A stretch of 64,000 nt of DNA from Ferrovum sp. JA12 (GCF_001431705.1 NZ_LJWX01000002.1:434001-498000); one strand, 5' to 3'. Positions 10,270 to 19,996 are shown, numbered from the stretch's first letter. The notes: generated from the sequence alone by a model not told the origin. Translations and numbers: made by a program.

Positions 10270-11355
10270 ATGGATACGCAACGTATTGAAGCATTATTAA
10301 ATGGTTTAACAGATCCCTTTACATTAAAAACTTTTGGCCAAGAAAAAGCTTTAAAAAGTGTTAACTTCGGTGAGGGTACGCTGACTGTTCACTTAGAAGT
10401 AGGTTATCCAGCAAAACATTTGTCCAAGGAGCTCACCCAATTGGTAGTCGGGGCATTGAGAACCCTGGAATCGTTGCCCACCCCAGCCGTGACGGTAACT
10501 TGGAAGATTGCTACCCATACTGTGCAAGGAGCATTAAAGCCCTTGGAGGGAATTAAAAATATTATTGCTATCGCTTCAGGTAAAGGTGGCGTGGGAAAAT
10601 CCACTACAGCAGTGAACTTGGCACTGGCTTTGCAAGATGAAGGGGCGCAGGTAGCTATATTGGATGCGGATATTTATGGCCCATCGCAGCCTACCATGCT
10701 AGGTATTGATGACAAGCCCACCACCAGCGAGGATGGTCGGCGTATGCGTCCATTGATGAATTATGGACTGCAGACCATGTCAGTGGGCTATTTGATCGAC
10801 CCTGATCAACCCATGGTGTGGCGTGGCCCTATGGTCACCCAAGCCCTAGAGCAATTAATTCGCGATACGGCTTGGAATAATGTGGATTATTTAATTGTGG
10901 ATATGCCACCTGGTACAGGTGATGTACAACTCACCTTAGCTCAAAAGGTACCGGTGACCGGTGCGGTGATTGTTACCACGCCGCAGGATATCGCACTACT
11001 GGATGCACGCAAGGGTTACCGGATGTTTGAAAAGGTGGGCGTCCCTATCTTTGGTGTGGTGGAGAACATGAGTACTCATCGCTGCAGTCAATGCGGTCAT
11101 GAGGAATCCATTTTTGGTGCGGGGGGAGCAGCTAAAATGGTGAAAGATTTTGGTACTGAATTGTTGGGCGCTTTACCCTTAGATATTCGTATTCGTCAGC
11201 AAACCGATGCGGGAAAACCCTCTATGGTGGCAGATCCTGAGGGCGATATTGCTAACCACTATCGTGCTATTGCCAGAAAAGTAGCTATTAAAATAGCGCA
11301 AAAAACTGAGGACAGGACAACCAGGTTTCCTAAAATCGTGATTCAAAAGACCTAA
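10270..11355 (+). CDS. apbC: Mrp/ApbC-type iron-sulfur carrier ATPase
   Basis: A P-loop ATPase that holds and transfers Fe-S clusters in the cytosol. An N-terminal MIP18-like domain (about residues 1-85) precedes the deviant Walker A SGKGGVGKST (near 105), DADIYGPSQPTMLG, and a CxxC (HRCSQCGHEES, near 275), the dimer-bridging cluster site of the family. The frame begins at an ATG at 10249, but only the ATG at 10270 has an AGG at a sensible distance and gives the usual N-terminus (MDTQRIEALLNGL). dcd follows 15 bp later, and the pair is a common betaproteobacterial arrangement. Confidence 0.95.
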   Translation: MDTQRIEALLNGLTDPFTLKTFGQEKALKSVNFGEGTLTVHLEVGYPAKHLSKELTQLVVGALRTLESLPTPAVTVTWKIATHTVQGALKPLEGIKNIIAIASGKGGVGKSTTAVNLALALQDEGAQVAILDADIYGPSQPTMLGIDDKPTTSEDGRRMRPLMNYGLQTMSVGYLIDPDQPMVWRGPMVTQALEQLIRDTAWNNVDYLIVDMPPGTGDVQLTLAQKVPVTGAVIVTTPQDIALLDARKGYRMFEKVGVPIFGVVENMSTHRCSQCGHEESIFGAGGAAKMVKDFGTELLGALPLDIRIRQQTDAGKPSMVADPEGDIANHYRAIARKVAIKIAQKTEDRTTRFPKIVIQKT

Positions 11356-11370
11356 GGCGAGTATTGCGAG

Positions 11371-11937
11371 ATGAGTATAAAATCAGATCGTTGGATTAAA
11401 CGTATGGCGAGCGAGTATGGCATGATTGAGCCTTTTGAACCCGCCCAGGTGAAAGAACATAATGGCCAGAGAATTGTATCTTATGGTACCTCAAGCTATG
11501 GCTACGATATTCGCTGCTCCGATGAGTTTAAGCTGTTCACCAATATTAATTCTACTATTGTTGATCCTAAAAACTTTGATGCCAATTCTTTTGTGGATGT
11601 GAAAGCGCCGGTTTGTATTATTCCACCTAATTCTTTTGCCCTTGCCAGAACGGTTGAGTATTTTAGAATTCCGCGTAATGTTCTCACGGTATGTCTAGGT
11701 AAATCCACTTATGCGCGATGCGGCATTATTGTGAATGTAACGCCCTTTGAGCCGGAGTGGGAGGGCTATGTGACACTTGAGTTTTCTAATACGACCCCAT
11801 TGCCCGCTAAAATTTATGCTAATGAGGGCGTGGCTCAGGTACTCTTTTTTGAATCAGATGAAGTATGTGAAACCTCCTACAAAGATCGAGGTGGGAAGTA
11901 CCAAGGTCAGCGAGGAGTAACCTTACCAAAGATTTAA
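11371..11937 (+). CDS. dcd: dCTP deaminase
   Basis: Dcd deaminates dCTP to dUTP, the main source of dUMP for thymidylate in Gram-negative bacteria. It has 188 residues, close to E. coli Dcd (193). The sequence begins [22 protein letters not shown], and the core [18 protein letters not shown] and [10 protein letters not shown] motifs of the trimeric dUTPase-like fold are intact, as is the C-terminal [11 protein letters not shown]. It lies 15 bp after apbC and is probably cotranscribed. A palindromic hairpin follows about 25 bp downstream. Confidence 0.97.
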   Translation: MSIKSDRWIKRMASEYGMIEPFEPAQVKEHNGQRIVSYGTSSYGYDIRCSDEFKLFTNINSTIVDPKNFDANSFVDVKAPVCIIPPNSFALARTVEYFRIPRNVLTVCLGKSTYARCGIIVNVTPFEPEWEGYVTLEFSNTTPLPAKIYANEGVAQVLFFESDEVCETSYKDRGGKYQGQRGVTLPKI

Positions 11938-11961
11938 TTTGTCATAATGTGTCTCACTAAC

Positions 11962-12003
11962 CCTAGGATCATTGTCGTCACTTTTAGTGACATTGTTCCT
12001 AGG
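11962..12003 (+). repeat. Imperfect palindrome between dcd and flhDC
   Basis: Outer arms cctagga (11962-11968) and tcctagg (11997-12003) enclose an inner gtcac/gtgac stem (11977-11981 with 11987-11991) around a ttta-rich loop, and both sides of the inner stem carry the same attgt pentamer. No run of T follows, so it is a weak candidate intrinsic terminator. It could equally be an operator ahead of flhDC. Confidence 0.4.
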
Positions 12004-12132
12004 ATATCCTCGGCTTTCCCCTAGGCATCATCTGTTGCAGTTATTCTATTTATTAAGGTTTTTTTAAGACCTTCTCTTCCTAAATATCTGTTGTTATAGT
12101 CTTTTGACCATAAATATTTGAGGGAGAGAATG

Positions 12133-12441
12133 ATGGATGGTTATGAGCGTTCGATGGTTGATTTAAATTCAGAAATGTTAGGTCTTGCTCGTGAAATGCT
12201 AAGAGATAATTATAATCGGGCGTTGTATGAACTGGGTATTCAAAAGGCGGTGGCTCAAACTCTATTAACACTATCGGTTAAAGAAATACGTCAATTAGTG
12301 TCAACCCCCGTATTATTGGTAGGGCTTCGTTGGCGAAATCCCCGCGTATGGCAGGAATTAAGTCATTATGCCAGTGGTGAACAGGTGGCTCTAGCTCAAG
12401 CCATGTTAATTGGCGAGAAGGAAATGCGCAATGGCTACTAG
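12133..12441 (+). CDS. flhD: Flagellar master regulator subunit FlhD
   Basis: FlhD partners FlhC in the heterohexamer that activates class II flagellar promoters. The 102-residue protein has the family's helical pattern: VDLNSEMLGLAREML, DNYNRALYELGI, then VAQTLLTLSVKEIRQL and the LVGLRWRNP turn. The frame extends back to a TTG at 12118. An AGGGAG site at 12121-12126 favours the ATG at 12133 (or 12130). It overlaps flhC by 11 bp, so the two are translated together. No flagellar structural or chemotaxis gene lies in the window. Confidence 0.88.
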   Translation: MDGYERSMVDLNSEMLGLAREMLRDNYNRALYELGIQKAVAQTLLTLSVKEIRQLVSTPVLLVGLRWRNPRVWQELSHYASGEQVALAQAMLIGEKEMRNGY

Positions 12442-13039
12442 TCGCGAGTTACATACAGAGTTGGAACGGTATCATTCTGCCCAGCAGTTGTTTTTAGTGG
12501 GAGCGCGAGTTCCTATTGTGAGTGAATTAACTCAGCTCTCACCATGGCTGTTACGTAAATTTTATGTAGACAGTACCGGAGAGGCTCCGGCGCGCGGTCC
12601 CATTCCTTCCTCTGTTGAATGGTATCTCATTGGTCTCAATCATTTACAGTCTTCACTTTTTTTACAGTACTACATGAGTGTTAATGAACATCATCAACCT
12701 GTGCGTGCTGCGACTTTATTATTGGCTTACCAATTATGGTACTCAAATTGGAACAGCACTGGTTTAAAAAAGACCTTAAGCTTTGACCGAGCTTGGTGGT
12801 TAATTAAACTCATTGATTCAGAACAAATTAAGGGACAGAGTTGCCGTGTATGTCGCAGTATATTTGTAGTAGGATTGAAGAGGGTGGGTACTTATCGTTG
12901 CCCAGCATGTATGAAGAAAAGTTTACACTACGGCTCCAGATGTAAAAAAAGCAATTACTTGCCGCCGCGTGAAAAATCATCTATCTCCGTATCGGGAATA
13001 GCGTACATATCATCAAGGGAGTCATCATCCGTGTCATAG
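12431..13039 (+). CDS. flhC: Flagellar master regulator subunit FlhC
   Basis: FlhC is the zinc-binding, DNA-contacting partner of FlhD. Starting at the ATG at 12431, preceded by a GAGAAGGAAA site, it has 202 residues. LTQLSPWLLRKFYVD and PSSVEWYLIG match the FlhC fold, and CRVC with CPAC (about residues 138-161) supplies the four zinc cysteines. The tail after the zinc site is longer than in E. coli FlhC (192) and ends in a serine-rich stretch (SSISVSGIAYISSRESSSVS). That tail overlaps a small acidic ORF on the other strand, so the true 3' end of flhC may have drifted. Confidence 0.85.
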   Translation: MATSRELHTELERYHSAQQLFLVGARVPIVSELTQLSPWLLRKFYVDSTGEAPARGPIPSSVEWYLIGLNHLQSSLFLQYYMSVNEHHQPVRAATLLLAYQLWYSNWNSTGLKKTLSFDRAWWLIKLIDSEQIKGQSCRVCRSIFVVGLKRVGTYRCPACMKKSLHYGSRCKKSNYLPPREKSSISVSGIAYISSRESSSVS

Positions 13040-13122
13040 CGCTCCCCATTAGGGGCGATGTCAGGGTTAAGAGTGGTGGTTTGGCTTTCAAAGCCATTTA
13101 ATATGGGTGCTTGTGTAGGCAT
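12955..13122 (-). CDS. Small acidic hypothetical protein, antisense to flhC 3' end
   Basis: A 55-residue frame opens at an ATG (MPTQAPILNGFESQ) and ends SRGGK. Its second half is strongly acidic: YDTDDDSLDDMYAIPDTEIDDF. I do not recognise a family. The composition is coherent for a protein, with a full codon set, no low-complexity artefact, and an ATG just downstream of AT-rich sequence. The 3' half lies antisense to the odd C-terminal tail of flhC, so only one of the two overlapping frames need be under selection there. Confidence 0.4.
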   Translation of the reverse strand: MPTQAPILNGFESQTTTLNPDIAPNGERYDTDDDSLDDMYAIPDTEIDDFSRGGK

Positions 13123-13229
13123 AATTTTCTCTAATAATTTTTACTATAATTCCAAAGTATTGTTACAGCTTGATGACATTACATTGGGGGAAAGATGTTA
13201 AAATCATTGATTTTTTAAAGCGATTAATA

Positions 13230-14126
13230 ATGACTCAGCGTTCTTGGTTTCCCATTGTGGCGTTAATAGTCCTGTCTAGTATCTGGGGTTACACTTGGGT
13301 ACTCGCTAAGGAAGCCTTGAGTATGGCTCCTCCCTTCGCTTTTGCTGCACAACGCTGTATTGGTGGGGCATTGGCTTTATTTGTTTTATTAAAATTAACT
13401 GGCCGTCCAATCGGCTGCGCTGAACCGCGAGCGACAATTCTCATTGGTTTGGTACAAGTGGCGGGCTTTATGGCCTTTCAAACTTGGGCTTTGGTTGAGG
13501 GAGGACCGGGAAAAACCTCAGTGTTAATTTTTACCATGCCCATTTGGACTTTGGTGTTGGCGCGTATTTTTTTAGGTGAAATGATCAAAGGTGCACAATG
13601 GCTAGCTGCCATTCTCACCCTAGTGGGACTCCTTTTTATTATTGAGCCGTGGAATATGCAAGCTTCGGCCTTGAGTAAGGTATTGGGCATAGTGGCCGCT
13701 ATGTGCTGGTCAGTGGGCACGATACAGGTTAAATTATTGCGCCAGAAAAGTCGGGTTGACTTGGTAAATTTAACCACTTGGCAAATGGTGGTGGGTGCCT
13801 TACCTCTCACCATGCTTGCGTTATGGGTGCCTGAGGGGACTACGCAATGGTCCTTTCACTATATTTATCTGCTGGTTTTTATGTCCGTGACCAGTACAGG
13901 ATTATGTTGGTGGCTATGGATTTATATTTTAGATCGTGTTCCAGCTTGGGAGGCAAGTTTGTCTGTACTGGGTACGCCTGTCATTGCTATTTTGTCTTCC
14001 CGTTTGATTTTAAATGAAACCTTTAAATATCTTGAAATTATAGGCATTCTTTTAATTGGTGGAGGCTTATCATTGCTTTCATTTATTGGTTGGTTGACCT
14101 CGCGCAATCAAGAAAAAGCCGGTTAA
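13230..14126 (+). CDS. EamA/DMT-family membrane transporter
   Basis: An inner-membrane drug/metabolite exporter-type protein. Starting at the ATG at 13230 (MTQRSWFPIVALIVL) gives 298 residues and about ten hydrophobic segments arranged as two EamA repeats. The first repeat contains SSIWGYTWVLAKEAL and AAQRCIGGALAL; the second begins around VLGIVAAMCWSVGTIQVKL. An upstream in-frame ATG at 13170 would add a charged, non-family extension. The substrate cannot be predicted. The gene ends in a 4-bp overlap with the convergent ppk2. Confidence 0.85.
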   Translation: MTQRSWFPIVALIVLSSIWGYTWVLAKEALSMAPPFAFAAQRCIGGALALFVLLKLTGRPIGCAEPRATILIGLVQVAGFMAFQTWALVEGGPGKTSVLIFTMPIWTLVLARIFLGEMIKGAQWLAAILTLVGLLFIIEPWNMQASALSKVLGIVAAMCWSVGTIQVKLLRQKSRVDLVNLTTWQMVVGALPLTMLALWVPEGTTQWSFHYIYLLVFMSVTSTGLCWWLWIYILDRVPAWEASLSVLGTPVIAILSSRLILNETFKYLEIIGILLIGGGLSLLSFIGWLTSRNQEKAG

Positions 14127-14890
14127 CTTTTTAGCTGTAAGCTCTCTCCAATAGCCCACTCACGGACAATTAAGGGATCAGTTAAGAGTAAGTGGTGTTT
14201 TTTTTCAGGGTAGTCTAAGTTCTTTAGAATGTGGCGAATGAGGTTTAGACGGGCACTTTTTTTGTCATCAGAGTCAATTACCGTCCAAGGGGCTGATTGA
14301 TGATGGGTACGAGCAAGCATACTATCTCGGGCTTCACTGTATTCTTTCCATTTGCTCACTGCCGTCTCGTCGATGGAGCTCACCTTCCATTGCTTGAGAG
14401 GATTATTGTGGCGCTCGAGCATTCTGCGTTGCTGTTCATCCCTTGAAATATTAAGATAGTACTTTAATAAGCATATACCTGAGCGAACTAGCATATCTTC
14501 AAAGGCTGGTACCGTATTGAGAAACTCCTCATGTTGGTGATGGGTACAAAAACCCATGACAGGTTCAACTCCAGCGCGGTTATACCAACTTCGATTAAAG
14601 AGAACAAACTCCGCAGGGCCTGGAAGGTGGGTTACGTAACGCTGAAAATACCACTGTTTTTCTTCCCGATCAGAGGGCTTAGATAGAGCCACTACTCGGG
14701 TATCACGCGGACTTAAGTGTTCAGTGATTCGTTTGATGGCCCCATCTTTACCGGCGGCATCTCGCCCCTCAAGGATAACCAATATTTTTTCATTACTTTT
14801 GATGAGATGACGTTGAAATTTAACCAATTCAATCTGTAAGGCTTGCAGCTTTTCTTCGTAATGGTTGTTGTCATGCATGGTATTGGGCAT
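14123..14890 (-). CDS. ppk2: Polyphosphate kinase 2
   Basis: PPK2 enzymes move phosphate between polyphosphate and nucleotides, usually driving NDP to NTP synthesis. The 255-residue one-domain form is typical. Walker A EGRDAAGKDGAIKRI is near residues 42-56; the lid and Walker B region reads FNRSWYNRAGVEPVMGF; LERHNNPLKQWK and the SAPWTVIDSDDKK segment are conserved. Whether it prefers GDP or ADP cannot be told from sequence. It is transcribed alone, divergent from the YceI-like lipoprotein gene at 14950. Confidence 0.93.
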   Translation of the reverse strand: MPNTMHDNNHYEEKLQALQIELVKFQRHLIKSNEKILVILEGRDAAGKDGAIKRITEHLSPRDTRVVALSKPSDREEKQWYFQRYVTHLPGPAEFVLFNRSWYNRAGVEPVMGFCTHHQHEEFLNTVPAFEDMLVRSGICLLKYYLNISRDEQQRRMLERHNNPLKQWKVSSIDETAVSKWKEYSEARDSMLARTHHQSAPWTVIDSDDKKSARLNLIRHILKNLDYPEKKHHLLLTDPLIVREWAIGESLQLKS

Positions 14891-14949
14891 CTTTTCTGTA
14901 AGTTATGTGGTAACTTTTATATCATACGCTAAATTTTTGGAGAACATTG

Positions 14950-15651
14950 ATGCGCTATTTGATGCTGCTTAGTACATTATTTCTGACTGCCTGTTCTTCA
15001 CTGTCGCAGCACAGTGTTTCAGAGCAACAACTGGCTAATAGGAGTTCGCTGAACGCTTTTAATTCTGTACCTTACCAGCAATGGCAAAGGGCAGGGGATA
15101 AAGTGTTATGGGTCAATACCCAGCACTCCTTTATAGTAGTGAGTGTCTTCAAAGAAGGCGCTCTTGCTCGTTTAGGGCACGATCACGTAGTGGTGGTTCA
15201 CGACTTGGCAGGGGCCATCAATGAGACTAAGGGGGTAGGTGACTTTGGTTTTAGTTTAAAAAAAATGGCCGTGGATGAAGATGTCTATAGAGCGAGGATG
15301 CATTTACCTTTGGGGATTTCTCAGTTAGCCATTGAGGGGACACGAAATAATATGTTAAATAAAGTGTTGTTTGCCGATCAATACCCCTATGTAAAAATAC
15401 ATGTTCAAACATTGACTGGCCAAAAAGGTTATGTGGGTCTATTGATTACCCTGCATGGCGTTACCCGTCGCAAGATCATTTCTTACCATATTAGGCAGGA
15501 TTCTCACCATACTTTTATAACAGGACAGACTACCCTTTCTCAGACTCAGTTTGGCATCAAACCATTTGCCGTTTTAGGGGGAGCCCTGCAGGTTAAAAAC
15601 GAAATAAATATTCAATTTAATCTTGAAACTCAGGAACAAAAATTAAATTAA
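14950..15651 (+). CDS. YceI-domain lipoprotein
   Basis: The protein starts MRYLMLLSTLFLTACSS, a lipoprotein signal peptide with lipobox LTAC and modified Cys at residue 16, so it should be membrane-anchored facing the periplasm. The rest resembles the YceI-type lipocalin-like barrel: GALARLGHDHVVVVHDL, then PYVKIHVQTLTG and ITLHGVTRR, and a C-terminal FGIKPFAVLGGALQVKNEINI. The ATG at 14950 is preceded by GGAGAA. YceI relatives bind isoprenoid or amide ligands; the ligand here is unknown. Confidence 0.8.
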   Translation: MRYLMLLSTLFLTACSSLSQHSVSEQQLANRSSLNAFNSVPYQQWQRAGDKVLWVNTQHSFIVVSVFKEGALARLGHDHVVVVHDLAGAINETKGVGDFGFSLKKMAVDEDVYRARMHLPLGISQLAIEGTRNNMLNKVLFADQYPYVKIHVQTLTGQKGYVGLLITLHGVTRRKIISYHIRQDSHHTFITGQTTLSQTQFGIKPFAVLGGALQVKNEINIQFNLETQEQKLN

Positions 15652-15693
15652 TTGATCTATTAGAATGAGTTTAATCTATTGAGGTTAATAATC

Positions 15694-16185
15694 ATGTATA
15701 AAATAATTACTTCTCTTTTAGTATCACTATTTTTAGCTTTAAGTTTTTCCGCACGGGCAGAAACAGTTAATCAATCCATTTTTAGTCAGCCAACAAATCC
15801 CGATTCACTAGAGGGTGCCATTAATCATTTAAAAAATGATTTACACCTTAGACCCTATCAATATGCAATGTGGGATGTATGGTCACAAAGCATGATTGAA
15901 CTAAGCCAAGTTCCTCAGGTCTATCAGGATAGCAAGTTGAAATTAGATGATAAACATCTTATTCAAACCCAGCTTGATGTGATGGATGATTTTGAAAGAA
16001 GAGCGCATTATGCGTTAGCCAGAACTCAATTATTTATGGGGGATCTTGATGTTGCGCAGCAACATAAAATAACTGCTTTTTGGAAAAATAGTATGCCTGC
16101 TTATCATTTACTTCCTCATTCTTCACCATTTAATCTTGAGGATGTGGTGGGTGTGACAGGATGCGATAGGCACTGTGTAAATTAA
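15694..16185 (+). CDS. Small exported protein, possibly Spy/LTxxQ-like
   Basis: The 163-residue protein has a clear Sec signal peptide (MYKIITSLLVSLFLALSFSA, cleavage after ARA), so it is periplasmic. The mature part opens with a helical pattern, LKNDLHLRPYQYAMWDVWSQ, which recalls the LTPxQxxxW pattern of CpxP/Spy periplasmic chaperones; this is a weak resemblance. Two cysteines sit close together at the C-terminus (GCDRHCVN). A GAGG precedes the ATG at 15694. A strong intrinsic terminator follows at 16234. Confidence 0.6.
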   Translation: MYKIITSLLVSLFLALSFSARAETVNQSIFSQPTNPDSLEGAINHLKNDLHLRPYQYAMWDVWSQSMIELSQVPQVYQDSKLKLDDKHLIQTQLDVMDDFERRAHYALARTQLFMGDLDVAQQHKITAFWKNSMPAYHLLPHSSPFNLEDVVGVTGCDRHCVN

Positions 16186-16233
16186 ATAAGTTTTGCAAAT
16201 AATAATAACAATAAATGGTTAGGTAGTATTTTT

Positions 16234-16262
16234 AAGGGGGTGGTTTAACTGCCCCTTTTTTA
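16234..16262 (+). terminator. Rho-independent terminator
   Basis: An aagggg/cccctt stem (16234-16239 with 16252-16257) closes a 12-base loop and runs straight into a T tract. It sits 49 bp after the small exported protein and ahead of the cyo operon. Confidence 0.8.
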
Positions 16263-16400
16263 TTGGCTGAGGCGATGAAAGAATACGATGTATAAGAATT
16301 TCTTAATAAAAAAAGAATATTTATTCATAAATAATTACCCATTATTTTGCGCCGCAGTATTAGAATAGTTTTAATTTTGCCTGAAGGATGTGTAAAAAAC

Positions 16401-17336
16401 ATGAAGAAATTGATTCCTTGGATGGTGGGTGCGAGTGTTAGCTTATATAACGTCTCTAGTTTTGCCGCTGACTCGGGCGTATGGGGCAGTAATTGGGCTG
16501 TATTAGATCCTAAGGGACCGGTTGCCGCCGCAGAAAAACACTTGATATTGACGGCCTTTGGTCTGATGCTGTTAGTGGTCATTCCGGTGATTGTAATGAC
16601 TATTGCCTTCGCTTGGCGTTTCAGGGCTTCCAATAAAAATGCCAAATACGAACCCAAATGGGATAACTCCCATACCGTTGAATGGGTAGTGTGGAGCGTT
16701 CCTGCTGTCATAGTTTTAATTTTGGGGACCCTTGTCTGGCGGACTAGTCATGAATTAAGTCCTGAAAAACCCCTTGTTAGTGCTAACAAAACCCTTGAGG
16801 TTGAAGTGGTGTCCATGGATTGGAAATGGTTATTCATTTATCCACAACAAGGAATCGCTTCGGTTAATGAATTGGTTATTCCAGCCAATACTCCAGTTCA
16901 CTTTAAAATCACCTCCGATGCGGTGATGAATTCTTTCTTTATTCCTCAGTTAGGCGGTCAAATCTATGCCATGGCGGGGATGCAAACTAACTTAAACCTA
17001 CTGGCTAATGAAGAAGGTGTTTATCGCGGTATGGATGCCATGTACAACGGTGAAGGGTTTTCAGCTATGAGTTTCCCCGTAAAAGTGGCCAGTAATAACC
17101 AATTTGATGCTTGGGTTAACCAAGTGCATTCAGAAAAAACAGATCTTAACGTGACTCAGTTGCGTGCCCTTGAGGTGCCGAGCGATCACGTTAAACCAAT
17201 GTATTTTGCAACCGTAACCCCTTATCTTTTTGAGAGTGTCATCATGAAATACATGGGAAATGACGCCTCCACACTAAAAGCTATGGCAAGTTACTGCTCA
17301 CCAAACCGGTTGGTGAATTTAGCACAAGGTCACTAG
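16401..17336 (+). CDS. cyoA: Cytochrome bo3 quinol oxidase subunit II
   Basis: Subunit II of the proton-pumping quinol oxidase. It matches E. coli CyoA closely: VLDPKGPVAAAE, ILTAFGLMLLVVIPVIVMTIAFAWRF (first membrane helix), a second helix from VVWSVPAVIVLIL, VSMDWKWLFIYPQQGIA, and NSFFIPQLGGQIYAMAGMQT. The CuA ligands of cytochrome c oxidases are absent, as expected for a quinol oxidase. Unlike E. coli CyoA, the leader (MKKLIPWMVGASVSLYNVSSFAAD) has no lipobox cysteine, so it is probably cleaved as an ordinary signal peptide. First gene of cyoABCDE. Confidence 0.96.
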   Translation: MKKLIPWMVGASVSLYNVSSFAADSGVWGSNWAVLDPKGPVAAAEKHLILTAFGLMLLVVIPVIVMTIAFAWRFRASNKNAKYEPKWDNSHTVEWVVWSVPAVIVLILGTLVWRTSHELSPEKPLVSANKTLEVEVVSMDWKWLFIYPQQGIASVNELVIPANTPVHFKITSDAVMNSFFIPQLGGQIYAMAGMQTNLNLLANEEGVYRGMDAMYNGEGFSAMSFPVKVASNNQFDAWVNQVHSEKTDLNVTQLRALEVPSDHVKPMYFATVTPYLFESVIMKYMGNDASTLKAMASYCSPNRLVNLAQGH

Positions 17337-17348
17337 AGGAAAATAATT

Positions 17349-19382
17349 ATGACTACAACATCTGTTTTATTTGGACGTTTAACATTTGAGGCAATTCCTT
17401 ATCAAAATCCCATTATTATGGCCACGGTGGGTACTGTTTCGGTGCTTGGTATGTTGCTGGTGGCTTGGCTTACTTACCAGCGTCGCTGGGCATATTTATG
17501 GAATGAGTGGTTCACCAGTGTGGATCATAAACGCATCGGTATTATGTATATCATTTTCTCAGTCATTATGATGTTACGTGGTTTTGCCGATGCCATAATG
17601 ATGAGAACTCATCAAGCCCTTGCTCAAGGTTTGGGGCAAGGTTATTTACCCCCGGAACACTATGATCAAATCTTCAGTGCTCACGGTACTATTATGATTA
17701 TCTTTGTGGCGATGCCTTTTTTTATTGGGCTAATGAATTATGTAGTGCCCTTACAAATTGGTGCCAGAGATGTGGCTTATCCTTTCTTGAATTCAGTTAG
17801 TTTTTGGCTAACTGTTGCCAGTGGACTACTTGTCATGGTGTCCTTGGCGGTAGGAGATTTCTCACAAGCAGGTTGGACGGGTTATCCTCCCTATTCAGAA
17901 CTTAAATTTAGTCCTTCCACTGGGGTGGATTATTGGATGTGGAGTCTGCAATTAGGTGGTATTGGTACCTTGGTTACTGGGATTAACTTCTTCGTAACCA
18001 TACTACGCATGCGTGCACCTGGCATGTCGCTCATGAAAATGCCAATCTTTACCTGGACGATTTTAGTGACCACTGTGCTAATTATTTTTTCTTTCCCAGT
18101 GCTCACAGTAACCTTGGCTCTATTAGCTATGGATCGTTACTTAGATATGCATTTTTTCACCAATGATTTGGGTGGCAATCAGATGATGTTTGCCAATCTC
18201 TTCTGGATTTGGGGTCACCCTGAGGTGTACATCGTTGTACTGCCTGCCTTTGGTATTTTCTCCGAGGTGGTTTCTACTTTCTCACACAAACGATTATTTG
18301 GTTACGCATCAATGGTTTACGCTACCATCGCCATTGCCATACTTTCTTTTGTGGTCTGGTTGCACCATTTCTTCACCATGGGTTCTGGCGCCAACGTGAA
18401 TGCTTTCTTTGGTATTGCTACCATGATTATTGCTGTACCAACTGGAGTGAAAGTATTTAACTGGCTGTTCACCATGTATCGTGGCCGCATTGAATTTACC
18501 ACTGCCATGATGTGGAGTATTGGTTTTATTATTACCTTCGCTGTGGGTGGCATGACCGGTGTTTTATTGGCTGTACCAGGCGCTGACTTCATGTTACACA
18601 ATAGTGAATTCCTTGTGGCTCATTTTCACAACATGTTGATCCCGGGTGCCTTGTTTGGTTATTTTGCCGGTTACAACTATTGGTTTCCCAAAATGTTTGG
18701 TTTCCGGTTGGATGAAAAATGGGGTAAACGTTCTTTCTGGTCTTGGATTGCCGGTTTCTATTTAGCCTTTATGCCTTTATATGCTTTAGGTTTTATGGGT
18801 ATGCCACGGCGTATGTCGCATTATGATAATCCTTACTGGCAGCCTTATTTGCTAGTGGCCCTGTTGGGTACGTTCCTGATTGCCTTTGGTATTTTTAGCC
18901 AGATTATGCAATTAGCTGTCAGTATTCGTCAAAGACAGGCTTTGCGTGATACCACTGGTGATATATGGGGTAGTCATTCCTTAGAGTGGTCTATTCCCTC
19001 GCCCCCTCCCTTCTATAATTTTGCTAAGACACCTGTGGTGGAAGATTTGTATGCCTTTACCTATATGAAAGAAAATGGCATAAACCCAAGAGCTACAGCT
19101 CCCTTTGCTCCGATTCATATGCCACGTAATTCATCAATTGGGGTATTTATAGGTCTATTCACCTTTACCCTAGGTTTTGGTCTGGTCTGGCACATGTGGT
19201 GGTTAGTGGTAGGTTCATTATTCGCCATCTTATCCTTGCTAGTCATGCGTTCCAGTGATGACCATGTGGATTATGAGCTATCACCACAACAGGTCGCACT
19301 GTTTGAGGCGGAAGCTTATCAAAAAATGACTGGGCAAGCAGTGGATCAACGGACTCAACATGATTTAGCCACACAAGGATAG
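17349..19382 (+). CDS. cyoB: Cytochrome bo3 quinol oxidase subunit I
   Basis: The catalytic subunit carrying heme b, heme o3 and CuB. The 677-residue, roughly 15-helix protein keeps [14 protein letters not shown], the quinone-site [21 protein letters not shown] (heme b ligand), [15 protein letters not shown] with the CuB His and cross-linked Tyr, WLHHFFTMG (CuB His pair) and HFHNMLIPG (heme ligands). All metal ligands are therefore present. It lies 12 bp after cyoA and 5 bp before cyoC. Confidence 0.98.
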   Translation: MTTTSVLFGRLTFEAIPYQNPIIMATVGTVSVLGMLLVAWLTYQRRWAYLWNEWFTSVDHKRIGIMYIIFSVIMMLRGFADAIMMRTHQALAQGLGQGYLPPEHYDQIFSAHGTIMIIFVAMPFFIGLMNYVVPLQIGARDVAYPFLNSVSFWLTVASGLLVMVSLAVGDFSQAGWTGYPPYSELKFSPSTGVDYWMWSLQLGGIGTLVTGINFFVTILRMRAPGMSLMKMPIFTWTILVTTVLIIFSFPVLTVTLALLAMDRYLDMHFFTNDLGGNQMMFANLFWIWGHPEVYIVVLPAFGIFSEVVSTFSHKRLFGYASMVYATIAIAILSFVVWLHHFFTMGSGANVNAFFGIATMIIAVPTGVKVFNWLFTMYRGRIEFTTAMMWSIGFIITFAVGGMTGVLLAVPGADFMLHNSEFLVAHFHNMLIPGALFGYFAGYNYWFPKMFGFRLDEKWGKRSFWSWIAGFYLAFMPLYALGFMGMPRRMSHYDNPYWQPYLLVALLGTFLIAFGIFSQIMQLAVSIRQRQALRDTTGDIWGSHSLEWSIPSPPPFYNFAKTPVVEDLYAFTYMKENGINPRATAPFAPIHMPRNSSIGVFIGLFTFTLGFGLVWHMWWLVVGSLFAILSLLVMRSSDDHVDYELSPQQVALFEAEAYQKMTGQAVDQRTQHDLATQG

Positions 19383-19387
19383 AAGTT

Positions 19388-19996
19388 ATGTCAGACACTA
19401 CTGTAATGGATGAGCACGGACACGCAGAACACACCCATAGTGCGTTAGATAATCAGTTGTTTGGTTTTTGGTTATATCTCATGACCGACTGTGTTTTGTT
19501 TGCCTCCCTATTTGCCACCTATGCGGTGTTAAAAAATAACAACGCAGGTGGCCCTACGGGGCATGAGATTTTTGAGTTGCGTTATGTGTTTCTTGAGACC
19601 ATGTTGCTATTGTTCTCTAGTTTCTTTAACGGTTTTGCCATGATTAATCTGTCCCGTAACAAAGTGAAAGAAACGGTATTGTGGTTGATCCCTACTATGA
19701 TCTTTGGTTTGGGCTTTATTCTCATGGAAATCAATGAGTTTAGCCGTTTAATTATTGAGGGCAATGGTCCTGACCGAAGCGGCTTTTTGTCAGGATTCTT
19801 TGGCTTAGTGGGTACCCATGGTTTACATGTATCAGTGGGTCTCATTTGGATGACCGTTATGGTTGTTCAGCTATTACAAAAGGGTATTACACCTGGCGTG
19901 AGATCACGACTGTTGCGTTTGAGTTTGTTTTGGCACTTTCTTGATGTGGTATGGATTGGTGTATTTACCATTGTTTATTTAATGGGAGTAGCGTGA
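19388..19996 (+). CDS. cyoC: Cytochrome bo3 quinol oxidase subunit III
   Basis: The 202-residue integral membrane subunit III has five hydrophobic helices and the family segments [56 protein letters not shown] and [19 protein letters not shown]. It stabilises subunit I. The start ATG at 19388 is preceded by AGAAG, and the stop sits 1 bp before cyoD. Confidence 0.97.
   Translation: MSDTTVMDEHGHAEHTHSALDNQLFGFWLYLMTDCVLFASLFATYAVLKNNNAGGPTGHEIFELRYVFLETMLLLFSSFFNGFAMINLSRNKVKETVLWLIPTMIFGLGFILMEINEFSRLIIEGNGPDRSGFLSGFFGLVGTHGLHVSVGLIWMTVMVVQLLQKGITPGVRSRLLRLSLFWHFLDVVWIGVFTIVYLMGVA

Noticed and set aside
12133-13039. A flagellar gene cluster around flhDC
   Set aside because: Only the master regulators are present; neighbours are a transporter, ppk2 and nucleotide metabolism genes.
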